Of a stretch of DNA of 64,000 nt, positions 16,079-25,514 are shown one piece after another. Below the pieces are notes generated by a model. It had not been told where the DNA came from. It did not search any database and saw only the letters and a program-made list of their open reading frames with translations. Every line of letters starts with the position of its first letter. Position 1 is the stretch's first letter. Both the position numbers and the translations under genes were made by a program. The stretch comes from JBEKTY01 sp049515555 (lineage in GTDB: Bacteria; Planctomycetota; Planctomycetia; Pirellulales; Thermoguttaceae). The DNA lies in NCBI GenBank assembly GCA_049515555.1, contig JBEKTY010000014.1, positions 15,841-79,840 on the forward strand, written 5' to 3'.

Positions 16079-17342
16079 CTAGGGCAAACCGGCCGCCGTC
16101 GTACGATATCGCTGTAGGCGGCTTCTGGGCTTGTCGGGGATAGTGCGTTCCAATACACCCATTGCGAGCAAGGGCGTCAGGTAGTTCGACTGAAACGTCT
16201 TCCAATGTTTCAGGCCCAACTCGGCCATGATCTCCTTGGCCGACTTGGGCTCTCTACAGAACTCGGCCACTTGTGCGGCCACTTGTGCGGTGACTTGTGC
16301 GGTGACTTGTGCGGCGATTTGTGCGGCGATTTGGCCCCCTGGTTCGGTCGGTGCCAAGCCTTCGGCAACTAACTGCGCTTTGAACGTGACGTGAACGAAC
16401 CCTTGTATCTCCTCGAAGAGCGGGGGCTCGGCTCCATGCTTCTTGCACATGGCAATTACCCGATTCGTGCCCCGGCCCCAGACTTCCACGGCGCCGGTGC
16501 GGTGAAACGCCCCGGCAATCAACGGATTGACCGGCTTTGAATCGTGCTTCCCCGATAGTTGTTTGACCGTGATTCCGGTGGGGAGACGCCCATAGCTTCG
16601 AATGTTCCTGCCGGTTGTCCACGATCTCGCCGGTGATCTCGGTGCCGCGGAAGCGGCCCATTTTCAGCAGGCACTGCGGATAATCGGGCAGGAATCGCTT
16701 CCCATAGAGCACCTGGGCGGCCTGCGTAAAAACGCCCGCCATGCGGAGCCCCAGCCGGTCGAGGATTTCGCCGATGTCACGGCTCGTATCCGGCGAAATC
16801 CGGTTCTGCTGAATGGCCAGCTCGCGCGTTCGCAGGATTTCCTTGCGATCCAGGTCCTTGAGCGTCAGGCCATCGGCGGGCTCGTTTTCCCAGCGTCGCC
16901 TGCCGTGGGCCCGCTCCAGAAGACGCTTCTCGTATTTTGGTTGCGACATCTTCCGCGTCGTGCTCGCGACTCGCTCGTAGGCGCGGCCGTCATAGGTGAA
17001 CGGTCCGGTACAGGGGCCAGTTTGGACCGCCATCGCGAGCACCTCGCGGCCTGGGCCCACGCGGAGCCGCTGGAGCGTGAAGTCGGCGGGCGGCTCGAAC
17101 CGCTCGCCGGATTGGGTAATGTCGCGAATTGTCTGGTCCGAGACCTGCTGGCCCTCGGGCCTGCCGTCCGGTCTGACGCCGAACAGCACCATGCCGCCGG
17201 AGCCGTTGAGGAAGGCGCAAAGCGTCTGCATAGCCTCCTTCAACTCGCCGGTGGAGCGTTTGAACTCCAGGGTGCGGCCCTCGCCTGCACGCACCAGGGC
17301 GGAGAGGTGCTTCCTGTCCATTGGGACCGCGATCTTCGTCAT
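16079..17342 (-). pseudogene. AlbA_2/ATP-binding helix-turn-helix protein, broken by an internal deletion
   Basis: The N-terminal part begins at the ATG at 17342 and carries AlbA_2 motifs ('GEGRTLEFKRSTGELKEAMQTLCAFLNGSGGMVLFGVRPDG'). It runs in frame to 'GTEITGEIVDNRQEH' near 16600. There about 70-80 residues that normally include the ATPase N-box are missing, and homology resumes in another frame with 'IRSYGRLPTGITVKQL' and 'NPLIAGAFHRTGAVEVWGRGTNRVI'. The C-terminus has a winged-helix region and ends at 16079. The intact family is ATP-dependent DNA helicase RecG-like/transcriptional regulator, common in defence islands. Confidence 0.85.
16268..16335 (-). repeat. 12-bp coding repeats (Ala-Gln-Val/Ile-X)
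   Basis: Six tandem 12-bp units encode AAQI AAQV TAQV TAQV AAQV AAQV-type repeats in the pseudogene. Similar runs are common in the linker of this protein family. Confidence 0.85.
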
Positions 17343-17714
17343 CGACGACTTGTCTCTCTTGGTCTTGAACGCCTGGCAATGGCTAAACATATCGCGTGTA
17401 ACCGGCGGCCTCAATGCCTCGCACCACCACCATTAGGGGGCACAAGAATTAGAGTCCCTGCCTTGTACCCTTTGAAGCCCATTCGACGGTGGTCGAATTT
17501 GTACGCTTTCCAACCCGGCCGACGGCCCTACCCCCGTATGCACGCGGCCGAACTTGTGGCACAATAATGAATGCTTGGGGGCCGTCCGGAGTTCCTCGCA
17601 CAGTGAAAATGCCGCGGCCCCCCGAGCGAAAGCACGGCACGCCGGCCGGGCCGTCCGGTTGTGCGCCGCGCACCTGGCCTTGTTGTTTCACACCGACCAC
17701 AAAGGGAGAATCCG
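17343..17714. other. Divergent intergenic region, no recognised gene
   Basis: This 372-bp gap lies between the AlbA_2 pseudogene (minus) and the isomerase-like gene (plus). A GC-rich imperfect hairpin occurs near 17578-17622 (GGGGGCCG ... CGGCCCCC). No gene was recognised. Confidence 0.4.
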
Positions 17715-18722
17715 ATGGCACGACCCGTGACGATGTTTACCGGCCAATGGGCCGACCTTCCGTTGGAGGAGCTGGCCAAGAAGTTCAGCGGATTCGGCTA
17801 CGACGGGCTCGAGCTGGCCTGCTGGGGCGACCACTTCCAAGTCGATCTGGCCCTGGCCCAGCCCGACTACTGCCAGCGGAAACGCGAGCTGCTGGATCGC
17901 CACGGCCTGCAGGTCTGGGCGATCAGCAATCACCTCGTCGGCCAGGCGGTGCTGGACGTGATCGACGAGCGGCACAAGGCCATCCTGCCGCCGGCGGTGT
18001 GGGGCGACGGCAAGCCGGCCGGCGTCAACGCGCGTGCCGCCCAGGAGATGAAGGACGCGGCCCGCGCGGCCCAGAAACTGGGCATCCAAATCGTCAACGG
18101 GTTCACCGGCTCGAGCATCTGGCAATGGCTGTACTCCTTCCCGCCGGTCTCGCCCCAGGCCATCGACGACGGCTTCAAGCTGCTGGCCGAGCGCTGGAAC
18201 CCCATCCTGGACGTGTTCGCCGAGTGCGGGGTGAAGTTCGCCCTGGAGGTCCATCCCACCGAGATCGCCTTCGACCTGTACACGGCCGAGCGGGCCCTGG
18301 AAGCCCTCGACTGGCGCGAGGAGTTCGGCTTCAACCTGGACCCCAGCCATCTGATCTGGCAGGGCGTCGATCCGGTGGAATTCATTCGCCGCTTCCCGGA
18401 CCGCATTTTCCACGTGCACATGAAGGACGCCATCGTAACGCTCAACGGCCGCAGCGGCATCCTCTCCAGCCACCTGAACTTCGGCGATCCGCGGCGGGGT
18501 TGGGACTTCCGCTCGCTGGGCCACGGCGGCGTGAACTTCGAGGAAATGATCCGGGCCCTGAACCAGGCCGGCTATCAGGGCCCGCTGTCGGTCGAGTGGG
18601 AGGACAGCGGCATGGATCGCGACCACGGAGCGAAGGAGGCCTGCGAGTTCGTGCGGAAGGCCGACTTCGAGCCCAGCCGCCGCGCCTTCGACTCGGCCTT
18701 CGACAAGGAAGAACAGGGCTGA
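17715..18722 (+). CDS. Sugar phosphate isomerase/epimerase (cytoplasmic)
   Basis: The start is the ATG at 17715, with GGGAG upstream; the frame extends 18 codons further without homology. The 335-residue TIM barrel has AP-endonuclease-2/xylose-isomerase features: 'MFTGQWADLPLEELAKKFSGFGYDGLELACWGDHF', 'GVKFALEVHPTEIAF', 'FNLDPSHLIWQGVDP', 'FHVHMKDAI', 'GPLSVEWEDSGMD'. The Glu, Asp, His and Glu metal ligands are in place. It lacks a signal peptide, unlike the protein at 5655. Likely isomerises or epimerises a sugar or inositol derivative; substrate unknown. Confidence 0.9.
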   Translation: MARPVTMFTGQWADLPLEELAKKFSGFGYDGLELACWGDHFQVDLALAQPDYCQRKRELLDRHGLQVWAISNHLVGQAVLDVIDERHKAILPPAVWGDGKPAGVNARAAQEMKDAARAAQKLGIQIVNGFTGSSIWQWLYSFPPVSPQAIDDGFKLLAERWNPILDVFAECGVKFALEVHPTEIAFDLYTAERALEALDWREEFGFNLDPSHLIWQGVDPVEFIRRFPDRIFHVHMKDAIVTLNGRSGILSSHLNFGDPRRGWDFRSLGHGGVNFEEMIRALNQAGYQGPLSVEWEDSGMDRDHGAKEACEFVRKADFEPSRRAFDSAFDKEEQG

Positions 18723-18732
18723 ACCATTTTCG

Positions 18733-18786
18733 ACGGACGAGGGGAGACGGACGACGGGAGACGGACGACGGGAGACGGACGACGGG
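18733..18786. repeat. Tandem heptamer-type array (14-bp unit, GGAGACGGACGACG)
   Basis: About four units of a 14-bp repeat, itself two 7-bp words (GGAGACG and GACGACG), lie just after the isomerase stop codon. One of about a dozen arrays with 7-bp period in this window. Confidence 0.8.
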
Positions 18787-18796
18787 CGGGAGCTTG

Positions 18797-18880
18797 TAGG
18801 GTGGGACAAGCGCAGCGCGGTCCCACCACGATTACCGCCGATTCATGGTGGGACTGCGCTGCGCTTGCCTCACCCTACCC
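18797..18880. repeat. Inverted repeat with GTAGGGTG arms
   Basis: The left half runs GTAGGGTGGGACAAGCGCAG and the right half is its near complement ending in CACCCTAC, around a short centre. It lies between convergent genes and may end transcription. Confidence 0.75.
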
Positions 18881-18913
18881 ACGGCCCACAAGACCCACCC
18901 TACCCGGGCCGCC

Positions 18914-20143
18914 TTACACCTGGTTGCCGTGTTCCGGCGGCTTCTTATCAGGCGTTTTTTTCTCGAGGGCTTTCTTCTCGGGCGGCTTCTTCTCGCACGG
19001 TTTCTTGACAGCCGGCGGCGGGGCCGGCTTGCCGCGCAATTCGTCGACCGCCTTGACCAGGGCGTCGACGTGCTTATTCATACCGTCCACCGCCCGGCGA
19101 CACTCGTCCAGGCGGCGGCTGAGGTCGCTGAGTTGCTTTTCGAGGCGGCCTTCCAGGCCCGGCAGCCGGCCCGGCAGATTGAGCATGCCATGTGGCGGCA
19201 TCGGCGGCGCTGCGTCGGCCTGCCCCGGCGGCACGTTTCTGAAGGTCGCCAAACCCTGCCCCGGCGCCAAGCTCCAGAACACGTTCCCCGAACCCAGGTG
19301 CAACAGCCGCTGGGCTTCGGGCCGGACCTTGTCGGGCAGCTTGCCCAGGTCGGGCTCGGTAGCCTGCCACTTCTCCTTCTCGTGCGTTACGGTGACTTGG
19401 GCCGGCTTCTGGTTCTCGCGAACGATCTCGATCTTGTAGCCATCGGGCAAAACGGCCTCCGTCTTGACCGTGGTAGTCACGCTAGTGGCGCCGGGAACCG
19501 AGGCGCCGGGCGGCAGGAGCTGGCCCGGATGAATGAAGTGAAACTCCATCTGGCCGCCGGGCCCCTGGGGCATCACTTGCCGCATCCACGACTCGATCGA
19601 CTTCAGCGCGTCCTGGTCCGGCTTCCCTTCGCTGCCGAAGCTCAGGCTGAAGGCCCCCGCCGGGCGCTTGGCCGGCGTGGCGGCGATCGTCTGCCGCTTG
19701 CCGTCCCGCAGGACATCCAGCGCGAGCTTGCCCTCCCGTACTTTATTGATCTCCCGGACGAGGTCGGCGGGCTCCTTCAGCAGGCGGTCGTTGGCCTTCA
19801 GGAGGATATCGGATTTCTTAATTCCCGCCTTGGCCGCCGGGCTGTCGGGTAGCACGTTTTCCACCACCAGCCCCCGCACCTTGGGCAGCTTCAATTCGGC
19901 CGGCAACGGCTCGGAGGCCGGCTCGACGGCGATCCCCAGCCAGTATTCGCCCGGCCGAACCACGGCGGCTCCCTCCGCTCGCTCCGCGATCAATTCCAGG
20001 CCGAGGCCGCCCGGTTCTCCTATCTGGATCACTGCGCCAGGCCCGCCCGGCCCAATCCCATCTTCCGCCCTGGCTAGCGCCGGTACCATGGCTGCGCCCA
20101 ACAGGGCCAGCACAACTGCGCTCATCAGCCAATGCTTCGACAT
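18914..20143 (-). CDS. Exported PDZ-domain protein with coiled coil and Lys/Pro-rich tail
   Basis: The ATG at 20143 follows AAAGGAG. A signal peptide (MSKHWLMSAVVLALLGAAMV) precedes a PDZ domain at about 66-165 ('YWLGIAVEPAS', 'GLVVENVLPDSPAAKAGIKKSDILLKANDRLL', 'LALDVLRDGKRQTI'). The middle contains a Pro/Gly-rich part. A coiled coil follows near 335-380 ('LEKQLSDLSRRLDECRRAVDGMNKHVDALVKAVDEL'), and the tail is rich in KKxPExK. No protease domain is present, so a periplasmic adaptor or scaffold is more likely than a protease. 409 residues. Confidence 0.85.
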   Translation of the reverse strand: MSKHWLMSAVVLALLGAAMVPALARAEDGIGPGGPGAVIQIGEPGGLGLELIAERAEGAAVVRPGEYWLGIAVEPASEPLPAELKLPKVRGLVVENVLPDSPAAKAGIKKSDILLKANDRLLKEPADLVREINKVREGKLALDVLRDGKRQTIAATPAKRPAGAFSLSFGSEGKPDQDALKSIESWMRQVMPQGPGGQMEFHFIHPGQLLPPGASVPGATSVTTTVKTEAVLPDGYKIEIVRENQKPAQVTVTHEKEKWQATEPDLGKLPDKVRPEAQRLLHLGSGNVFWSLAPGQGLATFRNVPPGQADAAPPMPPHGMLNLPGRLPGLEGRLEKQLSDLSRRLDECRRAVDGMNKHVDALVKAVDELRGKPAPPPAVKKPCEKKPPEKKALEKKTPDKKPPEHGNQV

Positions 20144-20243
20144 GATCTGCTCCTTTTGTGTGTCGCAGGCGGCTGGCCTGCAAGTTGTGAAACGAATCCT
20201 CGTGCCGCTCCTAACTGGACTTTTGCAAATTGCGGATGCCCGG

Positions 20244-20362
20244 TCCCCTCTCCCTCCGGGAGAGGGCTAGAGTGAGGGGAATTTGTGAGGATACCGCTTT
20301 TCCAGTTTCCGAGACCATCACAGCTTCCCCTCACCCCGGCCCTCTCCCAGAGGGAGAGGGGG
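20244..20362. repeat. Inverted pair of REP-like elements
   Basis: A 35-bp unit (CCCTCTCCCTCCGGGAGAGG plus a GTGAGGGG tail) at about 20244-20279 faces an inverted copy at about 20327-20362. Each unit is itself a small palindrome. Further copies lie at 36238, 37395, 39494, 39579, 41224 and 63115. Confidence 0.85.
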
Positions 20363-20433
20363 ACCACTTGTGCGGTCTTCACCCCACTGCAAAACTCTGA
20401 TCCTTACGTCGCTCCTCGCAAAGCCGCTAACCT

Positions 20434-20478
20434 GGGGACTGTCCAAATTTTCGTCCGACGAAAATGGGACTGTCCCCT
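20434..20478. repeat. Palindrome GGGGACTGTCC...GGGACTGTCCCC
   Basis: The centre is ATTTTCGTCCGACGAAAAT, a perfect hairpin. The outer ends carry the GGGGAC/GTCCCC words also seen at 8178 and 59676. It lies 3' of the anti-sigma factor gene. Confidence 0.75.
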
Positions 20479-20488
20479 TTTGGACACC

Positions 20489-21247
20489 TCACAAAGCCGG
20501 CCGGCCCACGAAATGGACATCGACTTGCTCCACGGGCATGACCAGCCGGCGGCCGTCATTCAAGTCCACGGGTATCAACTCGCGATGTTGGCGGACCTCA
20601 TGGCCGGTCCGCTGGAAGGCCTGCAATACGTCGGCCGGCATCGCCCCGGGCAGGCGTTCCAGCCAGCCGGGGTCCAGGGTGTCGCGGCGGACGGCGGGCA
20701 CGCGGATCGGTTCCATCGCCCCGCCCGATCCCTCGGGCGCCGCCAGCGTCACCATTTCCCACTGCTCGGCGGGCCCGCCGCGGTTCTGCGCCGGATCGGC
20801 CGAGGCATCCTGCCGATGCCCGGGGCCGGCCGGCGCAGACACCAAGCGGTGAGCCTCGCCCTCGCCCGTGGCGAGCGCGCCTGCCATAGGCCGGCCGCCG
20901 GCCGGACCGGCGGGCCAGCCGTCGCGGAGCCGCGTGCCCAGAAGGAAGGCCACCAGGAAGCTGGCCGCCACGGCCAGCAGCGTGCCCAGGCGGCCCCGCC
21001 ACCGCGCGGGGCCGGCCGTCGCCGGCCGCCCCACGGCCTCGATCGGCCGGCGGACCATGCTCCCCAATTCCTTCCGCCAGGACTGCGACTCGAGAAACGC
21101 CAGCGCACACCGCCGCCAGCCGTCGGGTTCCTGCTCCAACCGGCTGAGCAATGCCCGCCGCTCCGGCTCATCCAACTCGTCGTCGACCAGGAAGTCCAGC
21201 CGCCGCTCGTCGGCGGGAAGGCTCGTCAATTCGTCGTTCGGGTTCAT
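20489..21247 (-). CDS. Anti-sigma factor-like membrane protein
   Basis: The 252-residue protein has an N-terminal segment with the anti-sigma pattern ('LDFLVDDELDEPERRALLSRLEQEPDGWRRCALAFLESQSW') and one membrane helix at about 87-104 ('LGTLLAVAASFLVAFLLGT'). A Pro/Gly-rich extracytoplasmic part follows. The start overlaps the stop of the ECF sigma gene by 4 bp. It most likely binds and holds that sigma factor at the membrane. No CxxC zinc site typical of ZAS domains is visible. Confidence 0.8.
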   Translation of the reverse strand: MNPNDELTSLPADERRLDFLVDDELDEPERRALLSRLEQEPDGWRRCALAFLESQSWRKELGSMVRRPIEAVGRPATAGPARWRGRLGTLLAVAASFLVAFLLGTRLRDGWPAGPAGGRPMAGALATGEGEAHRLVSAPAGPGHRQDASADPAQNRGGPAEQWEMVTLAAPEGSGGAMEPIRVPAVRRDTLDPGWLERLPGAMPADVLQAFQRTGHEVRQHRELIPVDLNDGRRLVMPVEQVDVHFVGRPAL

Positions 21248-21852
21248 TTGCCCGTCCCCAGCTTCAAAGGAGAGAATCCTGCTGGCACGTCTTCAACCGC
21301 GGCCAACTCGCTGCGCAGGCGCTGCCGGGCCCGATGCAACCGGGCCTCGACCGCGCTTTGACTAACTCCCAAGTGCCGCGCCAAATGCCGGTAACTCCAA
21401 TCTTCCGTGTACTTAAGCAGCAAAATCTCCGCGTCGCGCCGCGGCAAACGCCCCAGCGCGGCGCGGACCTGCTCCCCCCGTTCCTTGGCCAAGAGCCAGT
21501 CCAGCGGATCGGGCGACCGGTCCGACTCGCTCGGCCGGGTTCGCTGGGCGTAGCGATCGATCAGCTTCCGCCCGCGCCCTTGCTTCCGCCGGTACAGCAG
21601 CGAATGCGTCACTGCCAGCCGGTACAGCCAGGGGGCCACCTTCTCGGCGTCGGCGATCGGCGCATGCTGCCGGACCGCCGCCAGCGAGACATCCTGCATC
21701 ACCTCTTCCACGGCCTGCCATTGCCCCAGGCGGGCATAGACCACGGTCCGCAGCCACCGGTCGTGCGCCGCCAGCGCAGCCGACCAGTCGATGCGCTGCC
21801 GTGGGTCGCCGCCGTCAGGTTCTGGGCGAGGATTAGGCTGGGTCATGGCCAT
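21244..21852 (-). CDS. ECF-type RNA polymerase sigma factor
   Basis: Two close ATGs (21852, 21846) are possible; the longer is given. Sigma region 2 is 'WSAALAAHDRWLRTVVYARLGQWQAVEEVMQDVSLAAVRQ...VAPWLYRLAVTHSLLYRRKQGR'. Region 4 is 'LPRRDAEILLLKYTEDWSYRHLARHLGVSQSAVEARLHRARQRLRSEL'. About 202 residues. Coupled to the anti-sigma factor gene (ATGA overlap). The stimulus and regulon are unknown. Confidence 0.9.
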   Translation of the reverse strand: MAMTQPNPRPEPDGGDPRQRIDWSAALAAHDRWLRTVVYARLGQWQAVEEVMQDVSLAAVRQHAPIADAEKVAPWLYRLAVTHSLLYRRKQGRGRKLIDRYAQRTRPSESDRSPDPLDWLLAKERGEQVRAALGRLPRRDAEILLLKYTEDWSYRHLARHLGVSQSAVEARLHRARQRLRSELAAVEDVPAGFSPLKLGTGK

Positions 21853-21911
21853 GAAGACAGTTTCCGCCGCCGGTGAAACCTTGCACAAGCCCCACGCGGA
21901 TCGGCCGCACC

Positions 21912-21994
21912 AATGTATCAGGCACACTCCGTGTGCCGTCCGTTGAAGCGGAACAAGGCATGGCGGACGGCACACGGAGTGTGCCTGATACATT
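21912..21994. repeat. Perfect 31-bp inverted repeat with GTGTGCC words
   Basis: Arms of 31 bp begin AATGTATCAGGCACACTCCG and match exactly in inverse orientation around a 21-bp loop. Related copies stand at 27721-27912 and 55681-55740. It lies between the divergent sigma and DUF4139 genes. Confidence 0.9.
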
Positions 21995-22165
21995 GACGCC
22001 TCTCAACAAAAACCTTGCACAGGCGCCACAACTTATTATCCCGTTGCAACTTACGGCCGGCAATAGCCGGCGTCCGGGGAACTTCTTCCGCGACAGGATC
22101 GTCCAACGACGTAGAATTATGTGTTGCACCGGCCCACCATGCTGTCCAAACGGAGGTTTCGTCCC

Positions 22166-24502
22166 ATGTTCTTGCGCTGCAGTTTCTTGCGACATCCGCT
22201 CGTCGGGGTATTGGTTCTGCTGGCGGCTGCTTTTTCGGCCGCGTGGATCGTTTCGCGGCCATCGCCGCCGGGGGCGATTGCAGCCCCACCTGTGGCGGGT
22301 GACGCGGGCGTGTCGCCCGCATCGGCGGTTGCCGGCACTCCTGGTCCAGCTACCGTAGGCGATAAGGGGGGGCGGCATGCGTCACCCTCGGCCCCGGCCG
22401 CCGCGGGCCATCCGCCGTCGGGCGTGGAAGGCAATACCGGCCTGGCCCTGCGGCGCGTCGTCCTGTTCAGCTCCGGCGTGGGGTTCTTTGAACATGCCGG
22501 CGAGGTCCGCGACAACGCCAAGGTCGAGCTCAAGTTCAAGGTCAAGGACATCAACGACCTGCTGAAAAGCATGGTGGTCCAGGACCTCAGCGGCGGCCGC
22601 GTCTCGACGGTCGGCTACGGCTCCAGCGATCCCCTGGAACGCCGGCTGAGCAGCTTCGCCGTCAACCTCAACGGCAATCCGCGGCTCTCGGCACTGCTGG
22701 AGCAGGTGCGGGGCGAGAAGGTCGAGGTCGACGCCCCCAACAAGATCACCGGCGTCATCGTCGGCCTGGAGACCCGCAAGCTGGAACTGGGCAAGGACCG
22801 CTTCATCGACGCCGACGTGCTCAACCTGCTCACCGACGAGGGGCTGCGGAGCGTCACGCTGGAAAGCTGTAGCCGCATCAAGCTGGTCAACGAGCGGCTC
22901 GACGCCGAGATCCGCAAGGCCCTGACCGTGCTGGCCGGCACGCACGCCACCGACAAGAAGACGGTGACAATCAACTTCCAAGGCGCGGGCCGGCGCAACG
23001 TCCGCATCGGCTACGTCGAGGAGGCCCCGGTGTGGAAGACCAGCTACCGGCTGGAAGTCGGCTCGCTGGAGGCCGGCGCCGCGGGGCGGGAGGCCGAGAA
23101 TCGTCCGGCGGGGAAGAAGGCCACGCTGCTGCAAGGGTGGGCGATCGTCGAGAACCCGACCGAGGAGGATTGGAACGACGTGCGGCTGGCGCTGGTCAGC
23201 GGCCGTCCGATCTCGTTCACCATGGACCTGTATTCGCCGCTGTACATTCCGCGGCCGGAGGTCGAGTTGGAGCGGTTCGCGTCGCTGCGGCCGCCGGCCT
23301 ACGAGCAGGACCTGGCCCGCCGCGAACAGGAATTCGGCAAGAAAGCGGCCGCGATGTCCGACCGGGCCGGACAAGCGCAGTTGGGACGTGCCCGGGCGGC
23401 GCTCAGGGCCTTGCCCGCCCCAGCCGCGCCCATGGCGGCCACGGCGGGCGCCGCCATGGAGGGCAAAGGGATGGCGGGCGATCGCGACGCCGAGCAAGCC
23501 TTGGACCTCGGCCGGGGCGTCCAGTCGGCCGCCACGGCCGCCAACGTGGGCGAGCTGTTCCAGTACGCCATCACCACGCCCGTCACGCTCTCCCGCCACG
23601 AATCGGCCATGTTGCCCATCGTCAACGAGCCGGTGCAGGCCGAGAAACTCTCGATCTACGACCCCGCCGTGCAGCCCAAGCATCCGCTGTGCGCATTGCG
23701 GCTGACAAACTCCACCGATCTGCACCTGATGCAAGGGCCGATCACCGTCTTCGACGGCGGAGTGTATGCCGGCGACGCCACGATCGCCGACCTCGCCCCC
23801 GGCGGCCAGCGCTTGGTCAGCTACGCCCTGGACCTGGACACCGAGGTCGCCCCGGAGAGCACCGGCCGGCCCGAGCAACTGGTCAGCGTCCGGCTGGTCA
23901 AGGGCACGCTGATCGCCGAGCAGAAGCACGCCCGGGCCCAGCAGTACACGATCAAGAACTCCAGCCGCGTGGTGAAGAACGTGCTCATCGAGTATCCCCA
24001 CGACCCGAGCTGGACGCTGGTCGCGCCCAAGGAGCCGGCCGAGAAGACGCGAGACAAGTATCGTTTTGCGGTCGAGGCCCGGCCGGGCGTCCCGGCCAAG
24101 CTGGTCGTCGAGGAGGAGCGGACCGACAGCCAGCACATCGCCCTGTCGAACCTCGAGCCGCCGGCGATCGAGATCTACCTGGGCGCGAAGGCGGCCAGCG
24201 ACAAGGTCAAGCAAGCCCTGGCCGACGTGATCAAGCGGAAGCAGGCCCTGGCCGAGGTGGTCCAGCGGCGGGGCCAACTCGAGCAGCAGATCCGCACCAT
24301 CGGCGAGGAGCAGTCGCGGATCCGCGAGAACATGGCCCGCCTGGACCACAATACCGACCTCTACAAGCGGTACGTCAAGAAGTTCTCCGACCAGGAGGAC
24401 GAAATCGAACGCTACCGCGGCCAGATCAAGGAGTTCAGCGAGCGGGAGACGAAGCTCCGCAAGGACCTGGACGAGTACCTGATCGGCTTGAGTCTGGACT
24501 GA
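22166..24502 (+). CDS. DUF4139 domain protein, exported
   Basis: The start is the ATG at 22166 (GGAGG 8 bp upstream). An earlier ATG at 22121 lacks such a site. A signal anchor ('HPLVGVLVLLAAAFSAAWIV') precedes a low-complexity stretch. 'LRRVVLFSSGVGFFEHAGEVRDNAKVELKFKVKDINDLLKSMVVQDL' and 'VWKTSYRLEVG...LLQGWAIVENPTEEDWNDVRLALVSGRPISF' match the DUF4139/MuiA-like family. The C-terminal 100 residues form a coiled coil ('KRKQALAEVVQRRGQLEQQIRTIGEEQSRIRENMARLD'). 778 residues. Probably a periplasmic or envelope protein; role unknown. Confidence 0.85.
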   Translation: MFLRCSFLRHPLVGVLVLLAAAFSAAWIVSRPSPPGAIAAPPVAGDAGVSPASAVAGTPGPATVGDKGGRHASPSAPAAAGHPPSGVEGNTGLALRRVVLFSSGVGFFEHAGEVRDNAKVELKFKVKDINDLLKSMVVQDLSGGRVSTVGYGSSDPLERRLSSFAVNLNGNPRLSALLEQVRGEKVEVDAPNKITGVIVGLETRKLELGKDRFIDADVLNLLTDEGLRSVTLESCSRIKLVNERLDAEIRKALTVLAGTHATDKKTVTINFQGAGRRNVRIGYVEEAPVWKTSYRLEVGSLEAGAAGREAENRPAGKKATLLQGWAIVENPTEEDWNDVRLALVSGRPISFTMDLYSPLYIPRPEVELERFASLRPPAYEQDLARREQEFGKKAAAMSDRAGQAQLGRARAALRALPAPAAPMAATAGAAMEGKGMAGDRDAEQALDLGRGVQSAATAANVGELFQYAITTPVTLSRHESAMLPIVNEPVQAEKLSIYDPAVQPKHPLCALRLTNSTDLHLMQGPITVFDGGVYAGDATIADLAPGGQRLVSYALDLDTEVAPESTGRPEQLVSVRLVKGTLIAEQKHARAQQYTIKNSSRVVKNVLIEYPHDPSWTLVAPKEPAEKTRDKYRFAVEARPGVPAKLVVEEERTDSQHIALSNLEPPAIEIYLGAKAASDKVKQALADVIKRKQALAEVVQRRGQLEQQIRTIGEEQSRIRENMARLDHNTDLYKRYVKKFSDQEDEIERYRGQIKEFSERETKLRKDLDEYLIGLSLD

Positions 24503-24521
24503 GCCGCGCCGCGGCAAGGAT

Positions 24522-24651
24522 GAAGGCGGAGGGAGGAGGGCGGAAGGCGGAGGGCGGAAGGCGGAAGGCGGAAGGCGGAGGGTGGCACTGGCGCCAGTGC
24601 TTGTGCGTGCCACTGGCGGAGGGTGCCGCTGGCGTCTCGCCAGTGCCACCC
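24522..24651. repeat. Heptamer array followed by GGGTGGCACTGGCG palindrome
   Basis: From about 24522 to 24579 the word GGCGGAA/GGCGGAG repeats with a 7-bp period. From 24580 to 24651 an inverted repeat GGGTGGCACTGGCG...CGCCAGTGCCACCC follows. The recO start is 56 bp downstream. Confidence 0.8.
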
Positions 24652-24706
24652 CTACAATGGTGATGCCGCGCCCGGGAGCCCCGCCGACTGGACGAAGTTC
24701 TCATCC

Positions 24707-25471
24707 ATGCCTTCCGAAAAAGCCACCGCGATCTGCCTCCGAACCGTTGAGTTCAGCGAGACCAGCCTGGTGGTTACGCTGTTCACGCGGGAGTTCGGCA
24801 AGATAGGGGCTTTGGCTAAGGGCGCCCGGCGGCCCAAGAACCCCTTCGAGTCTGCTCTTGACGTGTTGACCCTTTGTCGAATAGTCTTCCTCCACAAATC
24901 GTCCGAAGCGCTCGACTTAGTGACGGAGGCCAAGCTCCTGCGGCGGTTTCGGCCCCAGGGGCGAAGCCTGGCCGGCCTGTACGCCGGTTACTACGTGGCC
25001 GAGCTGCTCGGCGCGATGACCGACGAGAACGATCCTCATCCTGAACTATTCGACCTGGCCGACGAGACACTGGAAGCCCTGGCCGCCGGCGAGGGCCTTC
25101 AGCGGCGGCTGGCACGCTTCGAGCTTGGCGCCTTGCGGCTGCTCGGACACGCGCCTGCGCTGGACCGCTGTGCCGAGTGCGGCACGCCCCTCCAGCCGGC
25201 CGGCCGGATGGCCTTCGGGGCCAGCCACGGCGGCGTGCTGTGCAAGAACTGTCGCGAGGGAAAGAATGAGGTCGCCGCGGTCAACGCCGGAGTGCTGCGG
25301 ACGATGGCCCAACTGGCCGACCCGCACGGCCAGGCCTGGCGCCGGATCGAACTCGATCCACGCCTGGGGGCCGAGTTGCGCAGGGTGCTGAACCATTACG
25401 TCGTCAACCTGCTGGGACGCAAACCACGAATGCACGAGCACCTCGAACAGTTCTGGGCCTCGCACCGTTGA
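24707..25471 (+). CDS. recO: DNA repair protein RecO
   Basis: The start is the ATG at 24707. The 254-residue protein has the N-terminal OB fold ('EKATAICLRTVEFSETSLVVTLFTREFGKIGALAKGARRPKNPF'), an alpha-helical middle, and a four-cysteine zinc site ('CAECGTPL' and 'CKNC'). RecO loads RecA on SSB-coated DNA with RecR in gap repair. It ends 43 bp before the lipoprotein gene. Confidence 0.95.
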   Translation: MPSEKATAICLRTVEFSETSLVVTLFTREFGKIGALAKGARRPKNPFESALDVLTLCRIVFLHKSSEALDLVTEAKLLRRFRPQGRSLAGLYAGYYVAELLGAMTDENDPHPELFDLADETLEALAAGEGLQRRLARFELGALRLLGHAPALDRCAECGTPLQPAGRMAFGASHGGVLCKNCREGKNEVAAVNAGVLRTMAQLADPHGQAWRRIELDPRLGAELRRVLNHYVVNLLGRKPRMHEHLEQFWASHR

Positions 25472-25514
25472 GTTTCTTGAAATAGCCGCACGACAAGGAT
25501 GCCGCACGACAAGG

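Noticed and set aside
15168..16205. A 345-residue MNT protein with a long N-terminal extension
   Set aside because: Only the last 118 residues match MNT; a ribosome site and ATG stand at 15524 and a terminator lies just upstream of it.
22382..24649. A 755-codon open frame antisense to the DUF4139 gene
   Set aside because: Third-position GC bias opens the antisense frame; the composition is Leu/Val/Asp/Gly-rich without domains.
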